Source: Gymnopus androsaceus JB14
Lineage: Eukaryota; Basidiomycota; Agaricomycetes; Agaricales; Omphalotaceae
Length of the DNA: 64,000 nucleotides
Reading direction: 5' to 3'
NCBI GenBank assembly: GCA_009733575.1
Contig: ML769392.1
Coordinates: forward strand, 310,001 to 374,000
Shown: piece after piece, positions 1 through 12,148 of the stretch
Layout of the letters: every line of letters begins with the position of its first letter
How positions within the stretch are numbered: the stretch's first letter is position 1
Translations under genes and position numbers: made by a program
The notes under the pieces: model-generated
What the model saw: the letters and a program-made list of their open reading frames with translations, nothing else
Database searches by the model: none
Told to the model about the DNA's origin: nothing

Positions 1-2997
1 TAGTATCCACTCGTAGCCCATCTTCACGTTCAACTTGAACATAATCTCCTTCCGACATTTCAACTTGTTCCCCATCGCCTTCGTCTTCATCCAGCACTGG
101 TCTACCCCACCTTGACGCGGAAACAGCTCCGTCAATCCACTTTAACGCACCGCTACCAACCTCCCGAACTTTTCGGTTTCGTGAATGCCATGCCATCGCC
201 CCGCGGCTTCCCGAGCTCGCTCGGCTAGCGCTTCTCGTTGGGTCTGGAGTAGGTAGCGGACTGCGCTTATCGTCCTCGTGTGAGGGTATCTTTCCAGGAC
301 GCGCGGAAAGCATACGGGGATCGGATGGAAAAATTAAAGGAAGCATGTACCGAGAATCCAGCAGCTCTCCTAGAACTTGAGGTGGTTGAGCAGGTTCCCA
401 GGTTGATTTGTCTCTACTTGGATCAAATAGAGAGTCAATACCTTCCTGGGCAGCGGATAAATCTGCTGAGCCCGTAGATATCGTAGAGACGTTTCCTGGG
501 TCCGGTGAGGACTCGTTAGCAAAGGACGACCCACTGCCTTCATGATCACGATCATTCATCTATGCGAGCAATACTTCAGTATACCGTTCAATTCATGTTA
601 TGATATATGGCACCACCTCTTTCCGTAACGCTTCAACGCCAAGCTTGACACGATGGCGTTCCCAGTCCTTCTGAAGCTGCGTTAGGTATTGAATGCATTC
701 TTCGGTCATCCTGCCCTCGTTCACTTCGAATTTGTAGTCTCGCACGGCACGTCGCATCTATGAAGCGAAATGAGACCAATATTAAAAGCTGTAGAGTTCC
801 GCAGTATTCACCTGGAGAGGGTTGATGCTCTTCATGGTTTGAATTGTGGCAACGAGATCTGAAAACTCTGTGATGGAAGAAAGGCACTGCCAGGCGGATG
901 TAAGGCATTATTACTGCGCACACAAAATATCTTTACCTGCAGCCAGTTTAGGAGGTCTCGAACGGGAGAGAAATGACTCTGTACACCGCGAGGCAGTCCC
1001 ATTTGTCCTACCCATTCTTCCAGTGTACCCAAGTTCATGCCTATTTGAACAGCTCTTGATCTAAAAGCAAACGGACAGTTGGTAATGAGAGGAGAAGAAC
1101 GGGTTACACTCACCGACATATATATTTCTTTCGTGTTAACACGCGATTGAACATTTCACCTAGGCAAGCGGGACTTAGCATATTATACTCTTTGGATTTG
1201 GTGTGCACTTACATGATGTCCAATACATGACCTGGGACCACAGTTGGGTGATTAAGGCGGGGTTGATATCGGAGAGGGTCAGGAATGTATGTAGCGCAGT
1301 TAGATACGAGGTCAATTGAGAGGGCGAAGGGGTCTGCGAGTTTTCCGAGAACAGAGCCTGAAGAGGAGTCGCGCTGGAAGAAGCCCTAGCACGATTAAGA
1401 GTCTGACGGAAAGAGGAGAAGGAGGAAGCGCTCGGCGGCGGAGAGGGTGGGCGTAATGGCAACGGAGACGGAGGGGCTCTTAGGGTCGGGTTGGCGGAAG
1501 CTGGGGGTGCAGTAGTCTTCTTTTTGCCAGTGAATGGCCGTAGAAACGTCCATTGCTCTGATTCAAATTGAACCGAATCGAACTCTGAGCCTAATGATGA
1601 ATAATCTAAAAGTGCGCTGTCCAATAACTCGTCTATCTTGCGTTCCGCAAGACGTATAATGAATACTGGATGAAAATCAGGGACCTGTCTGTCTATAGAG
1701 GAAAGAACCTACCGAACACAGAGTTTATCGTTTCCTCGATAAGTTCAAAGGACCCCAGCATCTCGCAAACCTCGCTAATGGATTTATCGCATTGCATGAG
1801 ATGTAGCCAGATAGTTGCGTTATACAACCAAAACACGAGCACAGTAATGTCTTCTGGACGATTCTGTACATTTGATTAGTTTCTCGCGTCTGATAAGTAG
1901 AGCAAAAGCTAGTTGGCTTACAAAAAAGTTGTCCTCTATAGCTTCTGTGGCGCCCAGCATGAAATCCTCTAACCAGTTGTGATCGCATGTAAGGCAAGCA
2001 AACCGTGCCAACATATATAGTAGGTTGGCCGGTTGAGAGTCTCGAAACGATGGTGGATAATTAGTTATAAGAGAATCAAAGATGGAGGGAGAGAAGGCGG
2101 CGAAAAAACCAGCATATTGGTGTAATCTAGGGGTGGAGTCTATTTCTCAGTCAGGACGAGACGTTAGTACTCGAACAAAGGTGGGATACGTACATATAAC
2201 CTCTCATCTTCCTCATCTTCACCTTCTGACTCTGAATCATCCGAAAAATTAAACTCATCAGAGTCAGAGTTCCACCAACGCGGATTTATTCCTAGCGCCT
2301 TGCTCACATCTTCGCGTATCGATTTCTGTTTCCCTTTCCGTTTTGCGCGCTCCTCGAATATCCGTCGCTGTGTTTCCATACGCCCGCCTGTCCAACCGTC
2401 GCCTCGCATGGCTTCCTCGAGGAGCAAGGCAACATCAGCACGCCCGGGAATCATAGAATGGGCTGTAACAACATCCAGCGGAGTCAATTTCCGCCGTGTC
2501 AAATCGAACGCAGAGCATCCGTGGGTCATGAGATGGGAGACCAAAGTAGGAGGAGAAAGAAGAGCAGCATAGTGCAATGGTGTCCATCCGTCTTTTCGAC
2601 ACGCGTTAATTGTCGTGCGACTGAACGAAAGCAAAGAGAAACTACCTTTGTCTGCAGATAAATCTGCACCTTGCGCAATTAGCAGCCGCGCACATTCCTC
2701 TCTTTCTACATCTCTCTCTGATTCTGCGCCAAACCCGTGCATTGTAAGACTAACGAGTCCAACGCCATCCTCATCTTTAACTCCCAAGTCGATGAATGGA
2801 TGAGCTTGCGGATCGGAAAAGAGATATTGCAGGATACTGAGTTCGCCAAAAACGCAAGCTCTAGTGAAGCAGTGTCGAACGAGCTGAGCCTTTTGGTCGG
2901 GACTAAGGCCTGAATGGGAAGATAAATGGACTGCAATATGAGCTGTTGTAGGGTATAAAGGATATAAATCGGGTTCTGGAGAAAATTCAGAATCCAT
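1..2997 (-). CDS. DIL (dilute) and ankyrin domain protein, 3' end outside window
   Basis: The start is ATG at 2997; the 3' end lies beyond base 1. The first exon (to about 2170) encodes ankyrin-type repeats, with segments such as DGWTPLHYAALLSPPTLVSH, and an acidic Asp/Glu/Ser tract. Downstream exons (about 2125-600) encode a DIL domain: LARFACLTCDHNWLEDFMLG, the segment around VFWLYNATIWLHLMQCDKSI, and the end GLPRGVQSHFSPVRDLLNWL. DIL is the cargo-binding fold of class V myosin tails, but there is no motor here. This matches the fungal 'DIL and ankyrin' family of unknown function. An intron near 598-540 joins the DIL end to an acidic tail containing LPLIFPSDPRML, which runs off the window. 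The first donor is ambiguous between two nearby GT sites. Function beyond probable cargo or membrane adaptor is not known to me. Confidence 0.85.
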
Positions 2998-3112
2998 GGT
3001 TCAAGCCTGCAGTCAGGGAGATGGATCGTCGGGTTGCAAAGAAATGAGGTGGCCGTGTTTCCATGCGGAAGAATTTACTTTGTCATAACTTGCGGCTTGC
3101 CGCTCAACCATC

Positions 3113-3887
3113 ATGTCTTCAAAACGAAAAGCTCAGATTTCCGATAACTCTGACGATGATCTATCCGTTGATCACTCTGAAGAAGAAGCTTCAGATGTTT
3201 CTGGCGAAGAAGAATCCGGACAAGACTCTGCCGACGAAATCGAGGGTATGAAGCCCCAAAAGTCCCGGCAGACAAAAAAGAGGAAAATACGCGCCACTCA
3301 TGCCTCTGCATTTGGGGCGACCCTTCAGTCTTTGCTTAATACAGAAGCTCCTTCTTCTGCACCTCTGTCATTGAAGCCGTCACTAGCACGGAAACGGAAC
3401 GATGAAAAGTTGGAAATGAAAGCAAAGAAGGTCTTGCTGGTAGAGAAAAAGGAAAAGGAAGATAGAGGAAGAATTACGGATGTTATTGGTGGATGGGGTG
3501 GCGAGAGCGAAAGGGCACTCAGAAAAGTGGCGCAGAGAGGGGGTAAGGTCCAATGCTTTTTTCCTTTCACCTCCTCAAGAGCCTTACGCTCTTATAGTCG
3601 TCAAGCTTTTCAATGTGGTCCAGCAAGCCCAAAATCAGGCAGTAGCTGATGGAGAGGAAAAGAAAGCTGCCAGAGGCAGTGGAAAGCCTTCTCTTCCTGC
3701 TCCGGTGGTGGTGGACAGATCCAAGTCGAAGAAGGGCAAGAATAAAGACAATATCATTGGCCGAGGGAAAGATGGTACGTTGGTAACAACCTATTCAGCT
3801 CTGTATACTTATCCAGTTCCAGCTGTAGTTGATAAGGATGATTTCTTTGACATGATACGAAGCGGTGCAGTCGTGTCCAAAGCATGA
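3113..3887 (+). CDS. RRP15: Ribosomal RNA-processing protein RRP15
   Basis: The three exons 3113-3542, 3598-3774 and 3823-3887 have consensus GT-AG introns and give 223 aa. An acidic Ser/Asp/Glu N-terminus leads into a basic KPQKSRQTKKRKIRATHASA stretch. The Rrp15 core follows: FGATLQSLLNTEAPSSAPLS, the KRNDEKLEMKAKKVLLVEKK helix, LRKVAQRGVVKLFNVVQQAQ, and the C-terminal DDFFDMIRSGAVVSKA. In yeast Rrp15 is a nucleolar factor for 27S pre-rRNA processing and 60S assembly, and the charged low-complexity ends fit that location. The gene is divergent from the DIL/ankyrin gene, with 115 bp between start codons. Confidence 0.92.
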
Positions 3888-5432
3888 CAAGTCTCCGATC
3901 CAGGAGTCGGAGGATATCAAAAGTACTACTATTCTGTATTTCTCTATTCGCGCAGTTTAATTTAAGATTGAATGCAAAGATCTCTTTTATCAGGATTTCG
4001 ATGCGGATCCAGTCGACCCAGTCCCTCCCAACTACCGAGGAACATTTGTCTCCCGCTCATCGTTGTCGGCACCTTCCCGAGTCTGTTCTTTTCCTTCGAT
4101 GGTGCCGTCTGTCGTGACGGGTCCCATTGCACTGCGGGAGTCCTTCATGCGATTCCGTCGTGCATATCTGACTACTCTCTTAGTCTTACCACATACACCG
4201 GGGTAATTTTATTCTACGGAGTTTTCCGCGTTTACAATCTCTGCGATGATCAAACTTAAACATACTCTGTTTACCGGTCATCTAAAAATCCTCCGGGTTT
4301 GCTCTGGTGCTACGGCGGAATCGAGAAATGTGCCGACATAGTTGTCTGGAAATCTTCGCAAGAAAGCCCTAGCGTCTCTCCGGATCCGTAATGCCACAAA
4401 TTTGTAGCGTGTCGTAGACTCGCTTTGGTTAAGTTCGCTATACAGTAACGACGCCGAGGCCGGTCATAGGAGACCATACGCAATTGTTCGTTTTACACTA
4501 CGGTACCGTTTTTCTGGTTTGTTTTCCATCTACCACTTGTGTGTGAATAGTCGGGCTGAACTTTGTTCCCAAAGATTCGTTCCCAAATTATCAAATGTTT
4601 CACAAGATTTCCAAAGGAAAAGGATCACTAAACTGATTGTACATCTTTCTACGAGTACTTGGAGATGTACCACCCGTGAGTATTCTCACCTTCATTATGC
4701 TGTGATTCCAAATAGGAACTTCGGAACATTGCAAGTTCATTATGCGCAAACAGATCTTTGATTGCCCCCCTGTTTTATCGCTCTTGGTTCTCCGTTTTTG
4801 CGGGGATAACCAGCTGCTAGCTCCTACTACCACTACTAGTACTTACCGCTAACCCCGTACCCTGACACTAGCTCGGTAGTCTCGGTACGCTCAAAACACG
4901 GTCGAGTCCAATTCCCGACCCCGACCTTAGAATGTCTTTATCCTCTCATTTTGGCGAACTTTGTCGCGTTGGTCCAATCTTGATGATCACTCCGGAGCAG
5001 TCTTCGATTTCCACATACACCAGGATCCATATCTTGATTATTTGTCTATGCCATCGAGTTGGCTCGGTTGTAGGGATCTGAATTTTCCGAGTTGTTAACT
5101 TATTCAATTTCGAGGGATCTGTTTCTGTCACTGGACGATGAATCTGATAGATAGGGCTCTTTGAGCCTCTAATGGATAGCGAGGAAGATCTTCAGATCAT
5201 GGAAGTCCCTGGATGTTGTTGAACGATTTGAAGAATGAGCAATGAAGCCAGATAACCTGAGAACATAGGAGAGGATGCGGATTTCAAGAGTTCTTTGTTT
5301 TATTTTTCCTAGATATATTCGTCAATACTTATATGGAGTATATTGAAGACGCTTAAACCCGGCGGGCGCTTGAAGTGCACGTTATTAGTCGGTGAGAATT
5401 TAGAAAAGCCTACCCTAAAGCTCTTCCTCAAA
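3888..5432. other. Intergenic, no gene recognised
   Basis: About 1.5 kb between RRP15 and GID8. Only short unconserved open frames are seen on either strand. There is no tRNA, snRNA or transposon signature I can defend. The last ~150 bp should hold the GID8 promoter and 5' UTR. A small unidentified ncRNA or decayed element cannot be excluded. Confidence 0.5.
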
Positions 5433-6779
5433 ATGGTTCGTTTTCACCTTTTTTTTCGCTCTCATTTCCTCTAATGTCGCTCTCGGCTCGTCCGTTTTAG
5501 CAGGGCGTAAAAAAGCCGCATACATTTCCTTCAAAAGTGCACATATACAACGAGGAATGGGATCGGAGGCTTCATGAAGTGCAGGTGTCAAAGGGGTGAG
5601 CCTTTTCTTTTTTCAGTGTACGCGGCGGGCGTTACAGGATGATAAAACTATTGGGAATCTCTCCGAGTAATTCGATGAAGAGTCAAATATTGCATGTATT
5701 ATCTGAAATATCTACGCCCGCCTTTTTTTTTTCTGTATTCTTTTTTTAAACGTCTTTGGCTAATGTGGTTATTTCTCCCCAGTGACTTGAACCGCCTCAT
5801 CATGGACTACCTAGTTATCGAAGGATACAAATCTGCTGCCGAGGAATTCGCTCAAGAAGCAGGTGTCGTTCCTCCAGTAGATTTCGAATCAATTGAGAGC
5901 CGAATGAAAGTCCGGGAGGCACTTCAACGCGGTGACGTGGAGGATGCTATAGTGAGAGTAAATGAGTTGAATCCACAGGTGAGTGTTTGTTTGGTTTCCA
6001 TGGTTCGCTGGCTTGCAACCGCTACGTGTCCAATACACTTGTAGATTCAGGAGACCAATTTCGCTTGCGGTCCCTCGTTTCTACAATGAGGTGGCCGAAC
6101 GCTCCTGTCTCGTTTGTGTGGATTTACGTTGTTGTCCTGCCTTATATGATTAAACCGTTTCATGCACCACTCTCAGATCCCTCGGGGATCGCTGATGAGA
6201 ATTGTAAACCAAAACTTCAGTCTTCAATATGATCTACTCCTTCCTTCAATGCTGTTCATTCGACTGCGCATACTAACTATTATTATTATCATAGATCCTG
6301 GATACCAATCACGCCCTCTTTTTTCACTTGCAGCAACAGAAGTTGATCGAGTACATTCGGCAAGGACGAGTTCTAGAAGCGTTACAGTTTGCGCAAGAGG
6401 AGCTTGCGCAGCTCGGAGAGCATTCACCCGAGTTTCTATCGGAATTGGAACGGACCATGTCTTTGCTGGCATTTGAGCATTCGACCTCCACGCCGAGTGC
6501 TATCGCCGATTTGCTGAGTCCGGCGCAGCGGATGAAGACTGCAGGGGAGGTAAATGCCGCTATTTTGGAAAGTCTTGATCAGGGAAAAGAAGTCAAATTG
6601 GTGCAGTTGGTTAAATTGCTGAGCTGGGGACAGGGAACGCTTAAGGAACATGCCGAATTTCCGAAGGTGAGAGATATTGGTTTTTCGTGAGAGAGCGGGA
6701 ATGTATATTGACTTTTATGACATAGATGAGCTTGGACGATGGAACGATACTTGGGTCTAGCTCTTCACGTTCTCTGTAA
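5433..6779 (+). CDS. GID8: GID8 / TWA1, LisH-CTLH subunit of the GID E3 ligase
   Basis: Exons are 5433-5435, 5501-5595, 5783-5978, 6295-6666 and 6726-6779, giving 239 aa, the usual family length. The start ATG is a whole coding exon by itself: intron one begins directly after it and the frame resumes QGVKKPHTFPSKVHIYNEEW. A LisH motif follows (LNRLIMDYLVIEGYKSAAEE), then CTLH (IESRMKVREALQRGDVEDAI) and the CRA region (QKLIEYIRQGRVLEALQFAQ, ERTMSLLAFE). The last exon gives the typical FPKMSLDDGTILG tail. Gid8 is the scaffold of the GID/CTLH ubiquitin ligase that degrades gluconeogenic enzymes when glucose returns. Confidence 0.95.
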
Positions 6780-7043
6780 CCTATCAGAATCATGTATCTC
6801 ATCATTGATGTAAAATATAGTGTATACATAACAAACTTTGGAGATATGATAGGATTCGGAAGACGGATACATATCCACATAACGATTTGTCAGCTTTTTG
6901 AGGCACGCAGTGATTGTATTAACCTCACCTTGGCCTTGGAGAAACGAGCCCGACTTTTCTTTCTTGACCTGCACTTGACCATTCACACCGAAGACTGGGA
7001 GAATTGAGCGGAGAATTGGAGAGGACTGGAATACACTGTGTCC

Positions 7044-10000
7044 ATGTCCGAAGCACAAAAGGGACGGCCACGAATATTCCATGTAACGAACCGAGGCTCC
7101 GACAGCGAGAGTAGCGACGACGAAATCCCCATTCAAAATCCGATATACTCACCTCTGTCGCTGCCCAGATCGACTCCTGCAGCACCATTGCCGCTGACGA
7201 CAAATATCCCCCGACGCGCACCAAGAGACAAGCCGTCCCACAATTCGCTGTCCTCGCCGTCCAGCACAAGCTCGCCTGCAGCTGAAGAGACGCCGCCGCC
7301 TTCTACACCGGGAGTCTCGGGCCATTCCATCGATCTCACCGCAGACGATCCAGCCATTGCGTCCTACGACCAACCTGCTTCTCGCCAGAAATTTGGTCTC
7401 TTCAACAAATTCAAATCGCACAGACCAAACTCAAAGCGTCCTCTCACTTCACCTATAACCTCCAGCCAGGATGAGCGCATTCTCATCCTGGTTACCGCTG
7501 ATTCAGAGAGATATGTCAATGTGGAAATAACTGGTGCAAAGAGCCCTGCATTTATCAGAGAATGTGTATTCACAAAGGTGCGCAATTAATCTATCAATTT
7601 TATTATTATTATTCTCATTCTATTGCAGCTCAATATCTACGACGAGGAAGACCAGTCGAGATTTTCCATTTACCAAACGGAAATTGGAGCGTATGCGATC
7701 AGTGAGGCACTTTCTGACGACAGACTATTTGAACTCTACAGAACAGTAGGAGATGCTAAAGGCACCCTCAAATTCCTGGTGTCGCATTCTTCTGCTACTG
7801 TACACGAGCAGCCGCTGCAGCCCGTGAGGCCCTTGCCGCCGGTATCACCTCCAAGTGTCGTCACTATTCCACCCCCAGTTCTTCCGCAGTATAATTCTCA
7901 GCCATTCCAACCGCTAAGGCCAAAGCGTCATTCTGGTTCCCGTCGGGAGGGAAGCATCTCTTCAGCCAGCGAGCAGATTCCCACGGATTCTCCAGGTTAC
8001 GATGCTGATCTGGACAATCCAGACCGTGACAATCGGTCTACTATGCGCCCTCCCACTCAGCAAATCCTGAATACTCTTGCTAACGCAGTTCCTTCGTCCC
8101 CGCTTTCTTCACGATCTGGAGCCCCGCTACCATCCAGGCCAACTTCTCCTCCACCTCCTACTCCCCCTCCGGTAAAGGACACCATTATCGACAGGTTTGG
8201 AAACATTCTTCCGACTCCTCCGCCTCCCCCGCCCTTATCTCCAAATAGAGCTACCTTTTCTCCGAATGATGACAACTCTCTTACTCCTCCTGCTCGCCAC
8301 GTTAGGACTGGGTCAGATGCTGCCAGTGAACGGTTTACCCAGCAGCCTCATGGTGCACGACAGGACACCTCTCTAGTCAGAGGTGAAGGTCGGAGGCAGC
8401 GGTCAGAGTATGACGATCGCTCCTCCAATAATGACTCGTGGGTCTTTATTCAGAAAGTGGAACAGGAACCGCAACCTCTTCCAGTTCCACCTACCTCACC
8501 CCCTCCACCTCGGGAACTGAGGCAATCTCCTTCAAAGTTGAAGATGCGGAACCATATCTCCCCGACATCGCGATACAACCAGAAAACTGCCCGCTTGCCG
8601 GCTATTCCACCTCCGCCCCGCAATACACCTCCAGTTCCAAACACATCTAGCGATACTCGTGCTTCGCAGCCTGCACGTGCTACAGGTCAAGTAGTTCCAC
8701 ACAGCTGGGCAGTAAACTGGAGAGCGAGCCCAGTTTCAACCACTTCTTCTCGAATGAAGTCGGCGAAGAGTGTAGACAGCTTGGGATCTGTATATCGCAG
8801 TGCTGCTCTTGTCCATCCAGCAACTCTCACGCCAGGGAAGAATCCTTCAGCGAGTTCTTCTAGAACTTCGCCACAGACATTCCAAAAACCCAGCAGACCT
8901 CTACCGATGCATGGTGGCAGGTCACAAGACCCTCCCTCACATCCGCATCCTTCTCCTCATATTATTTCGCCTTCATCCAGTATGATGTCTCCGGAAGACC
9001 CGTACCCTCGTCCACGGTCGGCGATGGGAGACGCAGCTTTCCCTACCAAGAGACTTCTTCAAGCCCAGAGTCCTACTAACGGCCTGGAAAACTCGTGGTA
9101 TGCGTCTAACCAGAGGCCAATGTCGCCTACCAGCGCTAGCGCGTACGGGAGACCTACACGGCCGCGGACTCCACCACGAAGTCCTGCAAGCCCGCACAGT
9201 CCAAGGACCAAGAGATTATCGGATGGGGATGGGTCTGCGCGTGGATTTGGTACCTTTTTCTCAGATAACGGCTCGTGGAATGGCACTCTTGAGAGTAGTG
9301 GCAGTGGTGGAAGTGATGCAACGTTGAAAAAGGACGATCATCCGTGGTTAAACAATCTTTTCGACGAAATGAGTCGAATCGGAACCAACCCAGTCAGCTT
9401 TGGGGAATCAACACTCATGCCTCCTGTCAGACAGCTTCCAGATCCTACTTCGGCCTCATCCACATCCACTACATCCACCTCTCCTCCAAGGTCGTTACCC
9501 ACCTCCGCTTCGTCTTCGTCTTCCCCTACCTTTTACGGGTCTACAACGACCTTGCCGAAACCCATTTCGGCAGCACCATCCATGTCCGCAACCTCCATCC
9601 AGCCATCCTCTCTCCCTTCATTCAACGCGTTCCCCTTTAAAAACTCTAGTTCGTCTGCATTGGATACGTATGATTCGTCAACTGCGACGAGTATATCCAC
9701 AGGAACGTTTGACGACTCTGATTCTGACGACCTGTGGAACAGGCCTCTTGAACCAATGCCTCCGGTACCCCCTCTGCCAGCGGATGTCGCGGATTCGAAC
9801 AAGATGTCGAGCTCACCAGCCAAACGTCCACCGCTCACAGTGCAGATTGAGAACATTGCCGGTGTGGTGAAGCCTGTTTCAATACCCAGTGCTCCCGGTA
9901 CAACGCCTGCTTCGAGTGCCCACGCTATTAGCGGACTTCCTCCATCTTCCTCCACACCGACATTATTCAGGCGGCCTTCGCCCACTAACGGTCATGCAGA

Positions 10001-11768
10001 TGAGAGTTCGAGTTCGAGTTCGAGTGCGGCGAACAACAAGTCAAGGGCGAGACAGAGTACTTTCCTTGCTGCCTCGGACTCGGAGGGATGGTGGGCTCCA
10101 CGTCCGTTACCTGAAGACATGTACGAAAAGCTCGACCAGTACTTCCCAGAGCATGATTTGGACAAGCCGGTTATCGAGGCTGTTTCTGGGGGTACTAGCC
10201 CTACCGCTACAACAGCTGATATAGGCCTTGGTCCGGGAGTTCCGCCATTACCACCTATACCTCCCGAGAAGGACCTTCCTCAATTTCCTGGTGCTGCTCG
10301 TGAGAGCAGGGGAGAACGGGATCGTACATCCGGAAGTTCAAGTTCAGAGAGAGACCGCTCTCGTATCCGGGCAAAGAAGTCAATTCGTATCGTGGCGCAG
10401 GAGCACAAGAAGAGGATTGATCGAACGTCTATGGCTAGTCACTATTCTTTGATGAATGGTCATGGCGATCTGAGCGCGGTGAACCATAATACGAGCCATG
10501 CCGCAAATATGTTGCGCAAGAGGAGCACAAAACTTTGGGGTAGTAAGCTGGAGGAGGTCACTACTGAGAATGAGCGATATACCAAGAGTAATGCGGTGGC
10601 GACGCCAGATTCGCCTTCTGCTCCAGGACCCAGTGAGTAATCATCATCATTCAATCAGTCTTCCGATGAACTAAATCATTTTCTTTAGCGACCTTCAAAT
10701 GGGTACGAGGAGAATTGATTGGTCGGGGTACTTACGGTCGAGTGTACCTTGCGCTTAATGCGACAACGGGTGAGATGATGGCAGTGAAACAGGTCGAGAT
10801 TCCACAAACGGCGTCGGACAAGAACGATTCACGACAGGCCATAGTCGTCTCAGCGCTCAAGAGTGAGAGTGAGACCTTGAAAGATCTTGATCATCCCAAT
10901 ATCGTCCAATATCTGGGCTTTGAGGAGACGCCTTCAAATTTGAGCATGTTTGTACAATTTTTTTTTCGTTCTGGTTACCGTCACTGATATGTGCTGTTTT
11001 TCTACAGCTTCTTGGAATACGTTCCTGGTGGATCGATAGGGAGTGTACTGCTCAAACACGGCAAGTTTGCTGAGAATGTTACCAGATCTTTCACCGGCCA
11101 AATACTGAGCGGTCTGGAGTACCTTCATTCCAAGGGGATATTGCATAGAGTCAGTTTGGTGTCTTCTTTTGATTGAGTCATTACTCACCGTCGACATTCA
11201 GGATCTTAAAGCGGACAATATTCTCGTCGAGATGAGCGGTGTCTGCAAGATATCCGACTTTGGTATCTCAAAGCGTACAGCAGATGAGGCGCTTGGTGGC
11301 GGGGCGGCAACTGCGATGCAGGGCACCGTGTTTTGGATGGCGCCCGAGGTTATCAACCCGCAAGGGAAGGTCTACAATAGCAAGATCGACATATGGAGTG
11401 TAGGTTGTGTGGTACTGGAGATGTGGGCTGGAACGAGGCCATGGAGTGGAGACGAGATGGTTGCTGTAATGTTCAAGGTACTGAAGCTGTCATTTCCCCA
11501 CGTTCTTGGCTGACATCCTGCTGCGTAGCTGTGGGCCTCCAAACTTCCTCCTCCCGTCCCCGAAGGTCTTATATTGTCCGAGCTTGCCGACGATTTCAGG
11601 CGAAAATGTTTTGCCATGTGAGTTTAACTTCTTCAATTTTTTTTGTTCTGGCGTCACTAATTTTGTTGAAACAACAGCAATCCAGATGAGCGTCCGAGTG
11701 CAGCTGAACTCAGGAGGCACAGGTATCTGGAATTACCTTCTGGGTGGGTATTTAATGGATTTACATAG
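7044..11768 (+). CDS. BCK1: BCK1-type MAP kinase kinase kinase (cell-wall integrity)
   Basis: Seven exons (7044-7577, 7629-10632, 10689-10947, 11008-11149, 11202-11477, 11529-11617, 11678-11768) give 1464 aa, close to yeast Bck1 (about 1478). Residues ~180-235 form a conserved N-terminal block ([20 protein letters not shown]). Then comes a long Pro/Ser-rich disordered region, including a TCGAGT serine repeat near 10007-10024. The kinase domain starts near residue 1180: P-loop [12 protein letters not shown], lysine in MAVKQVE, catalytic [17 protein letters not shown] and the APE motif in [10 protein letters not shown]. The stop is only ~10 residues after the last kinase helix. The expected role is activating the MKK1/2-SLT2 module downstream of protein kinase C in wall stress. 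Confidence 0.94.
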
Positions 11769-12148
11769 TTTAGGATCTTTTTACTATACAATAGCTTCGG
11801 CCCTCATCAGCTCTGTCTGTCCTTTCCTTTCCCTACTACTTAATTTTTCTTGTCTCTTTGAGAGCTTGTGCTCATCAGCTTGTTGACACTGTAGTTTGTA
11901 GTAGCTCTCTGTACCTGCTCCGCTTTCCACTAGTCGCATTTTCCATATCTACTCGCATCTACTTTCCTTTTCTCTCAATTGTTTCTGCACGCACATTTCC
12001 ACCACTATCCCAGTCATGTTCTTTGTTCTGTTTTACTCTACGAATCCACATTCCATTTTTTATCCAGCACACGACAACCAGTCAAAATGACGTCATGAAT
12101 GTACTTTAAGTAGTGCTCCCGCCTTCACAGACTTGAACTGTTTCCACA
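11769..12148. other. Intergenic, pyrimidine-rich promoter region
   Basis: This 380-bp stretch holds the 3' UTR of BCK1 and the promoter of the IQ-motif gene. From about 11820 to 12060 the + strand is strongly C/T-rich, common in fungal promoters and 5' UTRs. A perfect CRE-like octamer lies at 12088-12095. No coding potential is seen. Confidence 0.6.
12088..12095. promoter_or_regulatory. CRE-like palindrome TGACGTCA
   Basis: A perfect 8-bp CRE/ATF consensus sits 54 bp upstream of the ATG of the IQ-motif gene, after a pyrimidine-rich tract. In fungi such sites are bound by Atf1/CREB-type bZIP factors in stress responses. Position and perfect match support it; function is inference. Confidence 0.45.

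Noticed and set aside
4850..4930. tRNA-like strings (TAGCTCGGTAG and GGTCGAGTCC)
   Set aside because: They resemble D-arm and T-arm consensus, but no acceptor stem or anticodon arm with matching bases can be folded around them.
9533..9985. Long minus-strand open frame inside BCK1
   Set aside because: It is a shadow of the Ser/Pro-rich coding frame on the + strand; composition follows the codon bias of BCK1 and no motif is present.
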